Below are positions 43,753 through 52,840 of a stretch of 64,000 nt of DNA, piece by piece; position 1 is the stretch's first letter; every line of letters begins with the position of its first letter. Position numbers and translations under genes: made by a program. This DNA is from Bacteroidales bacterium (lineage in GTDB: Bacteria > Bacteroidota > Bacteroidia > Bacteroidales > F082), in the NCBI GenBank assembly GCA_024400195.1, contig JAKSNC010000009.1:1-64000 (forward strand), in the 5' to 3' direction. The notes under the pieces were generated by a model, which saw only the letters and a program-made list of their open reading frames with translations, was not told the origin of the DNA and did not search any database.

Positions 43753-44045
43753 CGATTGTTAATTTTAATTTTTACATTTCTGTGTGTGTTAATGTATTAT
43801 TAACATAAAGTTAAAAATTACTTTAAATTGTAAAGTTTTATTTTCATTTGAGTTTGCTCAACCTTGTCGCGATGGATTTTTTGTTGATAAACCTGTTGAC
43901 AAACCATTGATAACGGGTTGATAAAAAGGATGGCGCAATCTTCCCGAGGCTTCTGTTTCCACGTTTAAAAGACTTATCTTTGCGCTTTAATTGTTCTTTT
44001 TTAAATCATTAATAATCATTAACATTTAAACTAAAAACAAAAAAA
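43753..44045. other. AT-rich spacer with phased DnaA-box-like 9-mers (possible oriC)
   Basis: About 100 bp of very AT-rich DNA (43755-43855) containing TTATTAACA (43797-43805). It is followed by four same-direction 9-mers: TGTTGATAA (43882), TGTTGACAA (43894), CATTGATAA (43905) and GGTTGATAA (43916). They start 12, 11 and 11 bp apart, about one helical turn. These are one to three changes from the DnaA box complement TGTGGATAA. An unwinding-type region beside a phased box array is the layout of an origin, but dnaA is not adjacent and the gene strands do not switch cleanly here. Another phased regulator is possible. Confidence 0.4.
43975..43982 (+). promoter_or_regulatory. Promoter -7 element (TATCTTTG) for the giant cargo gene
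   Basis: TATCTTTG lies 63 bp before the ATG at 44046. It sits 50 bp downstream of the phased 9-mers. The -33 box is unclear. Confidence 0.55.
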
Positions 44046-47000
44046 ATGAGACGAAACTTTATCTTTCTTTTGACAGCTTTGATGCTGTTAATCACAAATG
44101 CGTTCACGGCATTTGGGCAAACGCAGTATGAGAAAGTCACTTCTGCACCCACCGACTGGTCGGGAGAATACATTCTCGTATATGAAGAATCCGCAACATC
44201 AGCATACGTCTGGACAGGCGTCGATGCTGCTAATTGCTATACCACTTCTTCAATCAGCCAAAACGTGATATCCGCAGAACAATCAGTGACAATCACCATC
44301 GCAACAATGGATGGCGGCTATTCAGTTAAAATCAAAGGCGGAGACAATAACGGCAAATACATTTCACACAGTGCAAATTCAAATGGTTTGAGTACTGGAG
44401 ATAACGCTGCCGCACAAGTAATCACATACAGCGACAACAGTGTGTTTATTACAAACGGCGGCGGTGCTGTCATGCGTTTCAACAGCACAAGTGGCCAGAC
44501 GCGCTTTCGTTTCTACAAATCAACGTCGTATTCAAGCCAGCAGCCAGTGCAACTTTACAAGAAAGTCGAATCGGGCAATGCTGCTGCGACCCCGACATTC
44601 AGCCCTGAAGCCGGAACTTATACCGAAGCGCAAACTGTGACGATAAGCTGCGAGACTGAAGGCGCGACAATATTTTACACCACTGACGGAACGATGCCCG
44701 ACACTCTCAGCACGATTTATTCGGAGCCTATCAGCATTAGCACTACGACAACGGTCAAGGCTATTGCAATGAAAGAAGGTCTCGACAACAGTTCGGTGGC
44801 GACGGCGACATATACCATTGAGGCTCCTCTAACCACGATGGACGAGATTTTCGCCAAGGCGACAGCTGCCGGAAGCACGGCTACCGACGTCACCATAACA
44901 TTCAACAACTGGGTCGTCACGGGCGTGGCCGGCTCGAACGCATACGTGACCGACGGCACCAAAGGACTCATAATATATGGAAGCGGCCATGGTTTCACCG
45001 TCGGCGACCACCTCACGGGAACAGCGTCCTGCAAAGTCCAATTATATCAAGGTTCATCGGAGCTTACAAATCTCAAGACGACAACAACGGGACTCACAGT
45101 CACTCCGGGCACAACTGTCGAACCCGTCGTCATGACGATCGACCAGATCACGAGCGGCGTCTATACCGGTGCCGTCATCACAATCAACAACGTCAGCTAT
45201 GACGAGACAGAGTCCGTCCTTTCCGACGGGACGAACACCATAAAGCCTTTCAACAAACTTTACAGCGGAATGTCGTTCACCGATGGCGAAAATTACAATG
45301 TCACAGGCCTTTATCTGCAATACAACGCAACCAAGGAAATAATGCCCCGCAATGCAGATGATATCGAATTAGTTCAGACACCCGGCACGCAAGTCGCCAC
45401 CCCGACATTCAGCCCCGAGGCCGGAACCTACACAGAAACTCAAAATGTTACGATAAGCTGTACAACCGAAGGCGCGACAATCTACTACACCACAAATGGC
45501 TCAACACCCGACACTCTCAGCTCGATTTATTATGCGCCTATCAGCATTAGTGCTACAACAACAGTCAAGGCTGTCGCGATGAAAGAAGGTCTCGACAACA
45601 GTAACATTGCCACAGCCGAATATACCATTGAGGTCTTACAGAGCGGCAACTTCGGTCGCGTGAGCAAGGCAAGTGACATTACGACCGACGGCACATACCT
45701 TTTAGTCTGCGTGAGTGCCGGCACTGCGGCGACAAGTTCCGTATCAAGCAGCGCGTTGCAGACAGCAGCTGTAACAGTGTCCAACAACGCCGTCACCACT
45801 GGATACAACACCACTGGAAAACCTTACGCAGTCACCCTCGAAACGGCGACAGGCGGCTACTACATCAAACTGAATAACGGTAAATATATCAATAACGCAA
45901 GCAGCACAAGCATTGCTGCAGGTGAGACGGCATCGAGCGTGTGGGCATTCAACAGCTACGATGGTGGAATGATTGCCCAGAACACAAGCAACAGCAACAG
46001 ATTCCTCGGCGGAGCATCTGCCGCAGGCGCGACGTACAAAGCCTACGCCGCTTCAAACCTCGGTAGTGAAACCAATCCCGTGGTCATGCTCTTCAAGAAG
46101 GACTTGACGCCGAGTGTTGAATCCGTTGCGGCCCCGACATTCAGCCCTGAAGCCGGAACTTATACCGAAGCGCAGACTGTGACGATAAGCTGCGAGACTG
46201 AAGGCGCGACAATATTTTACACCACTGACGGAACGATGCCCGACACTCTCAGCACGATTTATTCGGAGCCTATCAGCATTAGCACTACGACAACGGTCAA
46301 GGCTATTGCAATGAAAGAAGGTCTCGACAACAGCGAAGTGTCCGAAGCCGAATACGTCATCAATACAACACCTGTGACGGACGGTTTTAAAAAGTTGTTG
46401 AGCCACAACGACCTCGCCAGGATTTCAAATACGACCGAGGTGATGATTGTCGATGTTTCCGGCGGAATGGCACTCACCAGCGCAAACGGCACCAGTTCGG
46501 CACCGACGGCAGTCGCAGTATCCATCAATAACGACGTTATCAGCGGCGACGTTGATGAAGCACTCCTCTGGAATGTACATAAAGTGACCGACGGTTACAT
46601 ATTCACTGTCAAAGGCGACAACACAAAGTGGCTCTATACAACAGACGCCAACAACGGCGTGAGAGTCGGCACAAACGAGACCAACATCTGGACTGTTGAC
46701 ATCGTGGACGGAAACTACCACGGAATGAAACACAATGGGACTAATCGTTACATTGGCGTTTACAACAGTCAGGACTGGAGAGCCTACACCACTGTGAATA
46801 ACAACATAAAGAACGTTCAGATCGAATTTTTCATCAACGGCGAACTTCCGGAACAAACTCAGGTGACAAAACCAGAGTTCAGCATCGCGGCAGGCACTTA
46901 CACAGAGCCTTTCGAACTTTCAATAAGCTGTTCAACCGAAGGTGCTACCATCTTTTACACCACCGACGGAACGACACCCGACTCACTCAGCACGGTTTAT

Positions 47001-50000
47001 TCGACGCCTATCAGCATAAGCGAGACGACGACAGTCAAAGCCGTTGCAATGAAAGCCGGTCTCGACAACAGCGAAGTGGCCGAAGCAAGATACGTCATCC
47101 CCGAACTCAGCAGCATTATCAGTGCAAGACATCTTTCATCTGGTGATGTCGCAATCGTCGAAGGTGTCGTAACATTCATCGACAGCCGCAACATCTACAT
47201 TGAAGACACGACGGCGGCCATTGTTCTCTACCTCAACAGCAACACGGTGCCCGACACACTTGCCATCGGTGACAAAGTCAAGGCGATGGGAACGTATGAT
47301 GTGTATAACGGCCTCGTGGAACTCAAAAACATCAACGGCAACGACGAAACTCAGTTCAAGATTGAAAGCAAGGGTAACGAGCTGCCTCTCACAAACGCCA
47401 CCGTCAGCGAGATTCTCAGCAACGGACTCGGAGACTATCAGGCTATGCGCGTCAAAATCAGCAACGCCGTTATCGGAGAGATAAACACTTCCGGAAACAC
47501 CACTTTGACACAGAACGGCGAGACGGTCAACATCTATAAAATACCGGCTCTTGAAACGATTTCGGCTGGCGCTAATGTGAACGTCACATCAGTCATTTCA
47601 TGCTACAATACAATACAACTCAGAGTCGCCAATGCAAGCGACATCATCGAAGTCGTCTTCACGGCAACACCGACGGCACTGAACCTGTTCTCATATAGCG
47701 AAGGTTTTGGTCCGTCACAGTCGCAAATTGTGACCATTTGCACGAAGAATCTTGAAAACGATGTCACCATCTCCACCGGAGACGCATTTGAGATTACAAA
47801 AGACAGCATATTCTCGCACACGACGACCATCCCGGCCGGATATAACGATGTGACTATTCTTTCTGTGCGTCTCGCGGACGGCCTCAGTGCCAATACCTAC
47901 AGAGATACATTGAACATATCGACAGCAACATTTGAAGATATTAAGATTGTCCTCAATGGCGAAGTCTCAATACCGGGTGCCGTTGAAACACCTATTATAT
48001 CTCCTGTTTCTGGCGCGTTTGACGATCCGTTCAGCGTGACGATAAGCTGTTCAACCGAAGGCGCGACGATCTACTACACCACCGACGGAACGACGCCCGA
48101 CTCACTCAGCACGGTTTACAGCACCGCTTTCATTGTCAATCAGAACACTGTTGTAAAAGCTGTTGCCATGAAGGAAGACATGATAAACAGCAATATCGCC
48201 ACGGCGGAATACACATTCAACTCGATGTTGTATGCTGATACCGAATCACTCAACTTCAGTTATGTGGAAGGTGAAGGTCCGTCATCAGAAAGTTCGGTTG
48301 TCCTTACCGGAAAGAACATCTTTGCCGATGTTGTAAATATCAGTGTTTCAGACTATTTTGAAATCTCGTTAGATCATTCTACATGGGATTTCAGCGAAAC
48401 GATAGTACCGACTTCAGCCTTTGCCGTCAATTCTACGATTTATGTGAGACTGAAAGCAGATCTCGCCAAAGACGAATATAACGGTTCGATGACTATCGAA
48501 GCTGATGGCGTTGAGCCAGTTACGGTTACGCTTCATGGTGTCGTATCTGGTGTTGCCGAGCCGTGGCACCGCATCTCTTCTATCGACGAACTCCTTGACG
48601 GCAAGCGCATCATCATAGCTGCGCGTCACAACAGCACGGAGAATGAGTTTGTCGCGGTGGAAGGCAAAGTCGCCAACAAGATTAACGGAATACTGTTTGA
48701 GGCAACCGGAGATGCCAACGAGATGTATATTCCTGAAGATTTAATCTTGGGAATAGACACGATTGCATGGACTGTCGGTATCGACGGAGGCGTTTATACA
48801 TTCACCAACGGCAGCGGCAATATGCTTGGATATTCGAGCGGTACCAACTTCAGTTCCAGCGCAAACACGACTTGGTCTGTTGAATACGCGCAGTCTGGCG
48901 AAGGATCTATGGTGCCGGGATATTTCGGATACGTCATCAAGAACACCGAATCGACATCGCGTGCCGTGGCACTCAACACGAGTGACAAATTCGGAGCCTA
49001 TTCGACTCAGAACCTCGGTTCCGCCGACTACAACTTCTATATGGACATCTTCATGGAAGGACAAGGCGCGGCTCCGACTGTAGCCAAACCGGTCTTCAAT
49101 CCCGCCTCGGGAATTTATTATGATGACATCGACCTCGAGATAATGTGCGGTACTCCGGGAGCTGAAATCCACTACACCCTCGACGGCACAGAGCCTGATG
49201 AGAGCAGCGCGATCTATACCGGCACGATAGTACTAAGCGAAGACGCGACAACAGTCAAAGCTATCGCATACAAAGAAGGTTATAACGCTTCCGCTATAGC
49301 CGAGGCCTCATACATAATCGACAGAACCATCACTATGATACTCGAACAAGACTGGGAAAACGGTTGGAAAGAATGGTCGCAGGTTAACAGCGGAGACGGC
49401 GATGCCGAATGGACTATCTCATCGTACAGCGGCAATAAATACGCCTATATCAACGGATACAACCACGGCAGCAACGAAGTATTTCTCCTGTCACCGACAT
49501 TCAACCTTAACGAATATGTCGGCAGCAACATCAAATTGTCGTTCAGAACAGCCCAAAATTATTCTGAAGATGGTCTCGAAGTCCTCTTCAGCAATAACAG
49601 CACGGCGGGTTGGATTCATCTCCCTTGCGAACTCTCTTCTGGAAACGCTTGGACATGGGTTGAATCAGGCGACATCGATATGAACAGCTTCAGCGGCGAG
49701 AACTGCACCATCATGTTCAGATATACCTGCAACGAAGACAACGCCTCGGCTTGGGAAATTGACGACATCAGGCTCTGGGCAGAAGCAAGCGACGAGCCAT
49801 TCTGCAAAGTTATTGCAGATCTTGACGAATCATCATTCTCCTATATAGAAGGATACGGTCCGTCGGCGGCGCAACAATATTCATTCGTTTACGGCAATAT
49901 GGAAGCCGGTAACGACATCGTGATTTATGCCTCCGACGAAGTCTTTGAACTGTCTCTCGACGGTGAAAACTTCTATAATGAGATTAATCTCACAACCACC

Positions 50001-50387
50001 GATGAGATGACCACAGTGCCGGTCTTCATACGCCTTGCCGCCGGTATCGGTGCTGGTGATGCCGACTTCGATGACTGGATATACCATATCTGCGGAGGTA
50101 TAACCACAGTACTTGAGGTTTCCGGTCACGTCTTCCCCGGAGCCAGTATCGATGAAAACGAAGCATTCAGCGTCAACATCTGGAACGCTAAAAACGTCAT
50201 CGTTATTGAGAATGAAAACGATGAAAGCATTGATATGACGATATACAACATAGCCGGTCAGCCGGTGATGAGAGTTGAAAACATCGACGGCACGCAACGC
50301 ATCGGCCACAGCCTGAACAGCGGCGCGTACATCGTCCGTGTCAATGGAACGAAGAAAGTGAAGTCGCAGACGATAATCGTCGAATAA
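44046..50387 (+). CDS. 2,113-residue T9SS cargo protein with chitobiase-like repeats
   Basis: A very large secreted surface protein with signal peptide (MRRNFIFLLTALMLLITNAF, then TAFGQ). Six chitobiase/FN3-associated modules of about 80 residues (starting near 182, 452, 696, 939, 1315 and 1679) share the core ISCxTEGATIxYTTDGTxPD and VKAxAMKEGLDNS. Between them lie beta domains, including two OB-fold-like regions (about 262-445 and 1015-1205). A MAM/choice-of-anchor-J-like domain (about 1760-1915) starts ILEQDWENGWKEW and ends SAWEIDDIRLW. The C-terminus (about 2045-2113; DMTIYNIAGQPVMRVENIDG, then GAYIVRVNGTKKV) is a type A T9SS sorting domain. No catalytic domain is seen, so adhesion or scaffold is more likely than an enzyme. 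Confidence 0.9.
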   Translation: MRRNFIFLLTALMLLITNAFTAFGQTQYEKVTSAPTDWSGEYILVYEESATSAYVWTGVDAANCYTTSSISQNVISAEQSVTITIATMDGGYSVKIKGGDNNGKYISHSANSNGLSTGDNAAAQVITYSDNSVFITNGGGAVMRFNSTSGQTRFRFYKSTSYSSQQPVQLYKKVESGNAAATPTFSPEAGTYTEAQTVTISCETEGATIFYTTDGTMPDTLSTIYSEPISISTTTTVKAIAMKEGLDNSSVATATYTIEAPLTTMDEIFAKATAAGSTATDVTITFNNWVVTGVAGSNAYVTDGTKGLIIYGSGHGFTVGDHLTGTASCKVQLYQGSSELTNLKTTTTGLTVTPGTTVEPVVMTIDQITSGVYTGAVITINNVSYDETESVLSDGTNTIKPFNKLYSGMSFTDGENYNVTGLYLQYNATKEIMPRNADDIELVQTPGTQVATPTFSPEAGTYTETQNVTISCTTEGATIYYTTNGSTPDTLSSIYYAPISISATTTVKAVAMKEGLDNSNIATAEYTIEVLQSGNFGRVSKASDITTDGTYLLVCVSAGTAATSSVSSSALQTAAVTVSNNAVTTGYNTTGKPYAVTLETATGGYYIKLNNGKYINNASSTSIAAGETASSVWAFNSYDGGMIAQNTSNSNRFLGGASAAGATYKAYAASNLGSETNPVVMLFKKDLTPSVESVAAPTFSPEAGTYTEAQTVTISCETEGATIFYTTDGTMPDTLSTIYSEPISISTTTTVKAIAMKEGLDNSEVSEAEYVINTTPVTDGFKKLLSHNDLARISNTTEVMIVDVSGGMALTSANGTSSAPTAVAVSINNDVISGDVDEALLWNVHKVTDGYIFTVKGDNTKWLYTTDANNGVRVGTNETNIWTVDIVDGNYHGMKHNGTNRYIGVYNSQDWRAYTTVNNNIKNVQIEFFINGELPEQTQVTKPEFSIAAGTYTEPFELSISCSTEGATIFYTTDGTTPDSLSTVYSTPISISETTTVKAVAMKAGLDNSEVAEARYVIPELSSIISARHLSSGDVAIVEGVVTFIDSRNIYIEDTTAAIVLYLNSNTVPDTLAIGDKVKAMGTYDVYNGLVELKNINGNDETQFKIESKGNELPLTNATVSEILSNGLGDYQAMRVKISNAVIGEINTSGNTTLTQNGETVNIYKIPALETISAGANVNVTSVISCYNTIQLRVANASDIIEVVFTATPTALNLFSYSEGFGPSQSQIVTICTKNLENDVTISTGDAFEITKDSIFSHTTTIPAGYNDVTILSVRLADGLSANTYRDTLNISTATFEDIKIVLNGEVSIPGAVETPIISPVSGAFDDPFSVTISCSTEGATIYYTTDGTTPDSLSTVYSTAFIVNQNTVVKAVAMKEDMINSNIATAEYTFNSMLYADTESLNFSYVEGEGPSSESSVVLTGKNIFADVVNISVSDYFEISLDHSTWDFSETIVPTSAFAVNSTIYVRLKADLAKDEYNGSMTIEADGVEPVTVTLHGVVSGVAEPWHRISSIDELLDGKRIIIAARHNSTENEFVAVEGKVANKINGILFEATGDANEMYIPEDLILGIDTIAWTVGIDGGVYTFTNGSGNMLGYSSGTNFSSSANTTWSVEYAQSGEGSMVPGYFGYVIKNTESTSRAVALNTSDKFGAYSTQNLGSADYNFYMDIFMEGQGAAPTVAKPVFNPASGIYYDDIDLEIMCGTPGAEIHYTLDGTEPDESSAIYTGTIVLSEDATTVKAIAYKEGYNASAIAEASYIIDRTITMILEQDWENGWKEWSQVNSGDGDAEWTISSYSGNKYAYINGYNHGSNEVFLLSPTFNLNEYVGSNIKLSFRTAQNYSEDGLEVLFSNNSTAGWIHLPCELSSGNAWTWVESGDIDMNSFSGENCTIMFRYTCNEDNASAWEIDDIRLWAEASDEPFCKVIADLDESSFSYIEGYGPSAAQQYSFVYGNMEAGNDIVIYASDEVFELSLDGENFYNEINLTTTDEMTTVPVFIRLAAGIGAGDADFDDWIYHICGGITTVLEVSGHVFPGASIDENEAFSVNIWNAKNVIVIENENDESIDMTIYNIAGQPVMRVENIDGTQRIGHSLNSGAYIVRVNGTKKVKSQTIIVE
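44590..44791 (+). repeat. Chitobiase-like module 1 DNA repeat, copy A
   Basis: A 202-bp stretch that recurs at 46132-46333 with a single base change (A to G), far closer than the other four modules of the same gene. Confidence 0.95.
46132..46333 (+). repeat. Chitobiase-like module 3 DNA repeat, copy B
   Basis: Second copy of the 202-bp repeat, in the same frame and orientation, 1,542 bp from copy A. Identity is 201 of 202 bases by eye. Confidence 0.95.
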
Positions 50388-50410
50388 ACACCGCGAGTTC
50401 ATTAAGCAAC

Positions 50411-50447
50411 CGTGCCGGCCGAAATTTCGACCGGCACGTCTTTTTAC
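50411..50447 (+). terminator. Terminator of the giant cargo gene
   Basis: CGTGCCGG (50411-50418) pairs with CCGGCACG (50431-50438), with a further inner CGAAA/TTTCG pairing, followed by TCTTTTTA. It lies 24 bp after the stop. Confidence 0.85.
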
Positions 50448-50573
50448 AACCATACAGTTTCATCATTTCCGCCACGCATTCACCTTCGATCGCATTGGTG
50501 CATAAAACGTATGCTACCAGCGCAGGCATCAAAAAACTGTCGCGTTATTCTTTTCAACTTTTTACAAAAAAAC

Positions 50574-50607
50574 AAAAGGCTCATTTCCTCATGGAAATCA
50601 GCCTTTT
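50574..50607. terminator. Terminator of the TIGR00300-type gene
   Basis: AAAAGGCT with AGCCTTTT and an inner ATTTCC/GGAAAT stem, separated by one C-C mismatch, around a TCAT loop. It lies between convergent genes and can serve both strands. Confidence 0.8.
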
Positions 50608-50628
50608 ATTGAAGATAAACTTATCAGA

Positions 50629-51723
50629 TTAGTATTTCAGTCCCAGACCGTCGGCTATATTGCAGATGAAGTCTTGAACGTTTGTCACGATGCCTTTTGA
50701 CGACAACGAGCCTCTGTCCGCGAGTTTGTTGATAACGAATTCCGAGACGTCGCAGACATAGAAATACGTCTGTCTGATTGTACCGTCGGGCATCACTCTG
50801 AACGACGGCGTCATATTGCCGACAGCTATTGAGTGAAGCATTGAAGCCATTCCTATCACCGTTGTGGCCTTACTAACGTATTTTCTCATTGCGTCCTGTG
50901 CATCGTAGCAGTTGGCGTAGATGTCCGGCATCGGGCCGTCGTCTCTGATGGAGCTTCCTAAAACGACAGGCACGTTGTTCCTTATCGCAGCCGCCATGAT
51001 TCCGTCGTGAAGGTCTTCCTGCATGATGAAGTTCTTCATCGAGCCGGCATATCTTACTCTGTTGAGAAGGTCGAGGTGGTTATAATGTCCGTTGTGAACG
51101 TTTTTCTGTGTGTAGATGTCTTGGCCGAGTGCTGTATTCATGTACGCACCTTCGATGTCGTGCGTTGCAAGTGCGTTTCCGGCGAGGACGGCATGAGCAT
51201 AACCATTTGCGATAATGGTTGCGAGGGCTCTTCTCGCCTTTGCATCAAAGGCGAAGGCCGGCCCCATCACCCACACTATGTTGCCGTGTTCTCTTTCGTG
51301 CTTAAGAAGTTCGACAATCTCGTCGAAATCTTTGGAAAAAGCCGTCTCCCTCGTCCTGTTCATACGAAACGCGAAGGTGTCGTTGTCAGTACCTTCCTCA
51401 TTAAAGCCGTTAGCGTGCATATAGATGCCGTCTTCACAGTCTTCTGTCCTTCCAACGACTACCAACTGGCCTTTTTTAAGTCTTCTTGCCTCTACCGAAA
51501 GCATTTTCCCGTCTTCATAAACAGGTACTGTATCCATTCTGCTTTCTTCGAGAAGAATCCATTTTCCGTTTACCTTGAAGTATTCAGGAAAAATACTGAG
51601 CGCGTGGAAATCAAATGGCGCAATACCATCGGCCAACGCACCTTCCATCTTACAGTCCGGAGCCTTCACAAATTTATCCTGAGTGAAGTCTGGAGCCGTA
51701 TATTTTCTTAATTTAAAAGACAT
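50629..51723 (-). CDS. TIGR00300 / LOR-SDH-like protein (possible ornithine cyclodeaminase)
   Basis: A 364-residue protein; the ATG at 51723 (MSFKLRKYTAPDF) is preferred over one 12 codons earlier. It matches the TIGR00300 (LOR/SDH conserved region) family: VWVMGPAFAFDAKARRALAT, YAHAVLAGNALATHDIEGAY, LGSSIRDDGPMPDIYANCYD, MASMLHSIAVGNMTPSFRVM and NKLADRGSLSSKGIVTNVQD follow the family order. Members include archaeal ornithine cyclodeaminase and the C-terminal half of cyanobacterial AgrE/ArgZ, which convert ornithine to proline using NAD+. As a stand-alone gene here it may recycle ornithine, but no arginine genes are close. Family call good, activity inferred. Confidence 0.85.
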   Translation of the reverse strand: MSFKLRKYTAPDFTQDKFVKAPDCKMEGALADGIAPFDFHALSIFPEYFKVNGKWILLEESRMDTVPVYEDGKMLSVEARRLKKGQLVVVGRTEDCEDGIYMHANGFNEEGTDNDTFAFRMNRTRETAFSKDFDEIVELLKHEREHGNIVWVMGPAFAFDAKARRALATIIANGYAHAVLAGNALATHDIEGAYMNTALGQDIYTQKNVHNGHYNHLDLLNRVRYAGSMKNFIMQEDLHDGIMAAAIRNNVPVVLGSSIRDDGPMPDIYANCYDAQDAMRKYVSKATTVIGMASMLHSIAVGNMTPSFRVMPDGTIRQTYFYVCDVSEFVINKLADRGSLSSKGIVTNVQDFICNIADGLGLKY

Positions 51724-51816
51724 TTTGTTATTTTTTATCTTCACACTTAAATAGTCCAAATTTCTGCGGCAAAGTTACATTTTTTATTGATTTATCTCAC
51801 AATAAATAACGAATAT

Positions 51817-52806
51817 TTATTCCGTCACGATAACCTTGTGTGTACCCATGCCGTTTTCGGTCTCAATACGTACTATATACATTCCGACACCGTATTCTCT
51901 CATGTCGATAATCATTGAGTTTGAAGTGGCTTCCGCGTCCATAACGGTCTGTCCAAGACTGTTAGTAATGGTAACACGCTTCATGTCGTCTGTCTTTATA
52001 AGTATATCGCCACGTGTCGGATTGGGATAAACGGTTGATTCAATGCTGTTTGTGTTTGCATCCGTCTCCGATATTCCTATCGGGGTGTAGTCGAATGAAA
52101 GTCCCGATATGTCGTCGTAGTTGCATACGAATGTGGCCTGTGCCGTCTCAAGGTCGATTCTGTAGAGTTTATCGAAATCGTTCGTACAATGCTCGAAATA
52201 CATGACATCGGTGTTGGGGTCGATGGCGGCGCAGCAGATGTACTGTGATACCAAGCCTGTGTCGCCTATTATTTCCTCATTGCCGGTCTCCTTATCTATC
52301 GAATAAAGATAACCGTCTTGTCCTATGGCGTAGAGTCTGCCGTCGTGGGTGCAGCCTATGCCCCAGAAATAAGTGTTGGGATAAAACTTTATCAGTGTTG
52401 ACATTCCCGTTTCAAGGTCTAATTTGCCGAATCCGTTTTCAATAATGCAGTACATGGTGTTGGTAGTGTAGTCGTATGCCATGTCTTCCCAATACTTATT
52501 GGTTGATGATTTCGTCCACGTGCCGTCTTCCAGATTGAATTTGTACAACTCCTGATATACAGTCGTTCCGTACATCACACCGTTTGCCACTGCTGCCCCA
52601 CCGTAAAATCCGTCGGCATTGCTCAGCCATGTCGTATTGGTAAAAACCCTGTCAAATTTATTGAGACCGAAACGGACAACGCCCCAATCAACATTGGTAC
52701 TCAACACATAGCCCGACATTCCGCGGAACGGGTCTTCTGTTTGTGCGCTGACGACACCTGAAAAAAATGCAAAACTTAGCAATAATGACAAAAACGCTTT
52801 CTTCAT
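51817..52806 (-). CDS. Secreted beta-propeller-like protein with T9SS sorting domain
   Basis: A 329-residue exported protein; the ATG at 52806 gives signal peptide MKKAFLSLLLSFAFFSGVVS (then AQ). Residues about 30-245 contain repeats such as LYKFNLEDGTWT, FGKLDLETGMST, LYSIDKETGNEE and LYRIDLETAQAT, spaced about 40-50 residues apart, consistent with a small propeller. The C-terminus (about 255-329) begins VYPNPTRGDILIKTDDMKRV and ends YIVRIETENGMGTHKVIVTE, a type A T9SS sorting domain. No catalytic residues are evident. It is the last of the genes downstream of yidC. Confidence 0.87.
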   Translation of the reverse strand: MKKAFLSLLLSFAFFSGVVSAQTEDPFRGMSGYVLSTNVDWGVVRFGLNKFDRVFTNTTWLSNADGFYGGAAVANGVMYGTTVYQELYKFNLEDGTWTKSSTNKYWEDMAYDYTTNTMYCIIENGFGKLDLETGMSTLIKFYPNTYFWGIGCTHDGRLYAIGQDGYLYSIDKETGNEEIIGDTGLVSQYICCAAIDPNTDVMYFEHCTNDFDKLYRIDLETAQATFVCNYDDISGLSFDYTPIGISETDANTNSIESTVYPNPTRGDILIKTDDMKRVTITNSLGQTVMDAEATSNSMIIDMREYGVGMYIVRIETENGMGTHKVIVTE

Positions 52807-52840
52807 ATCCAAATGATTTAAATAAATTTCAAATTTCGAG

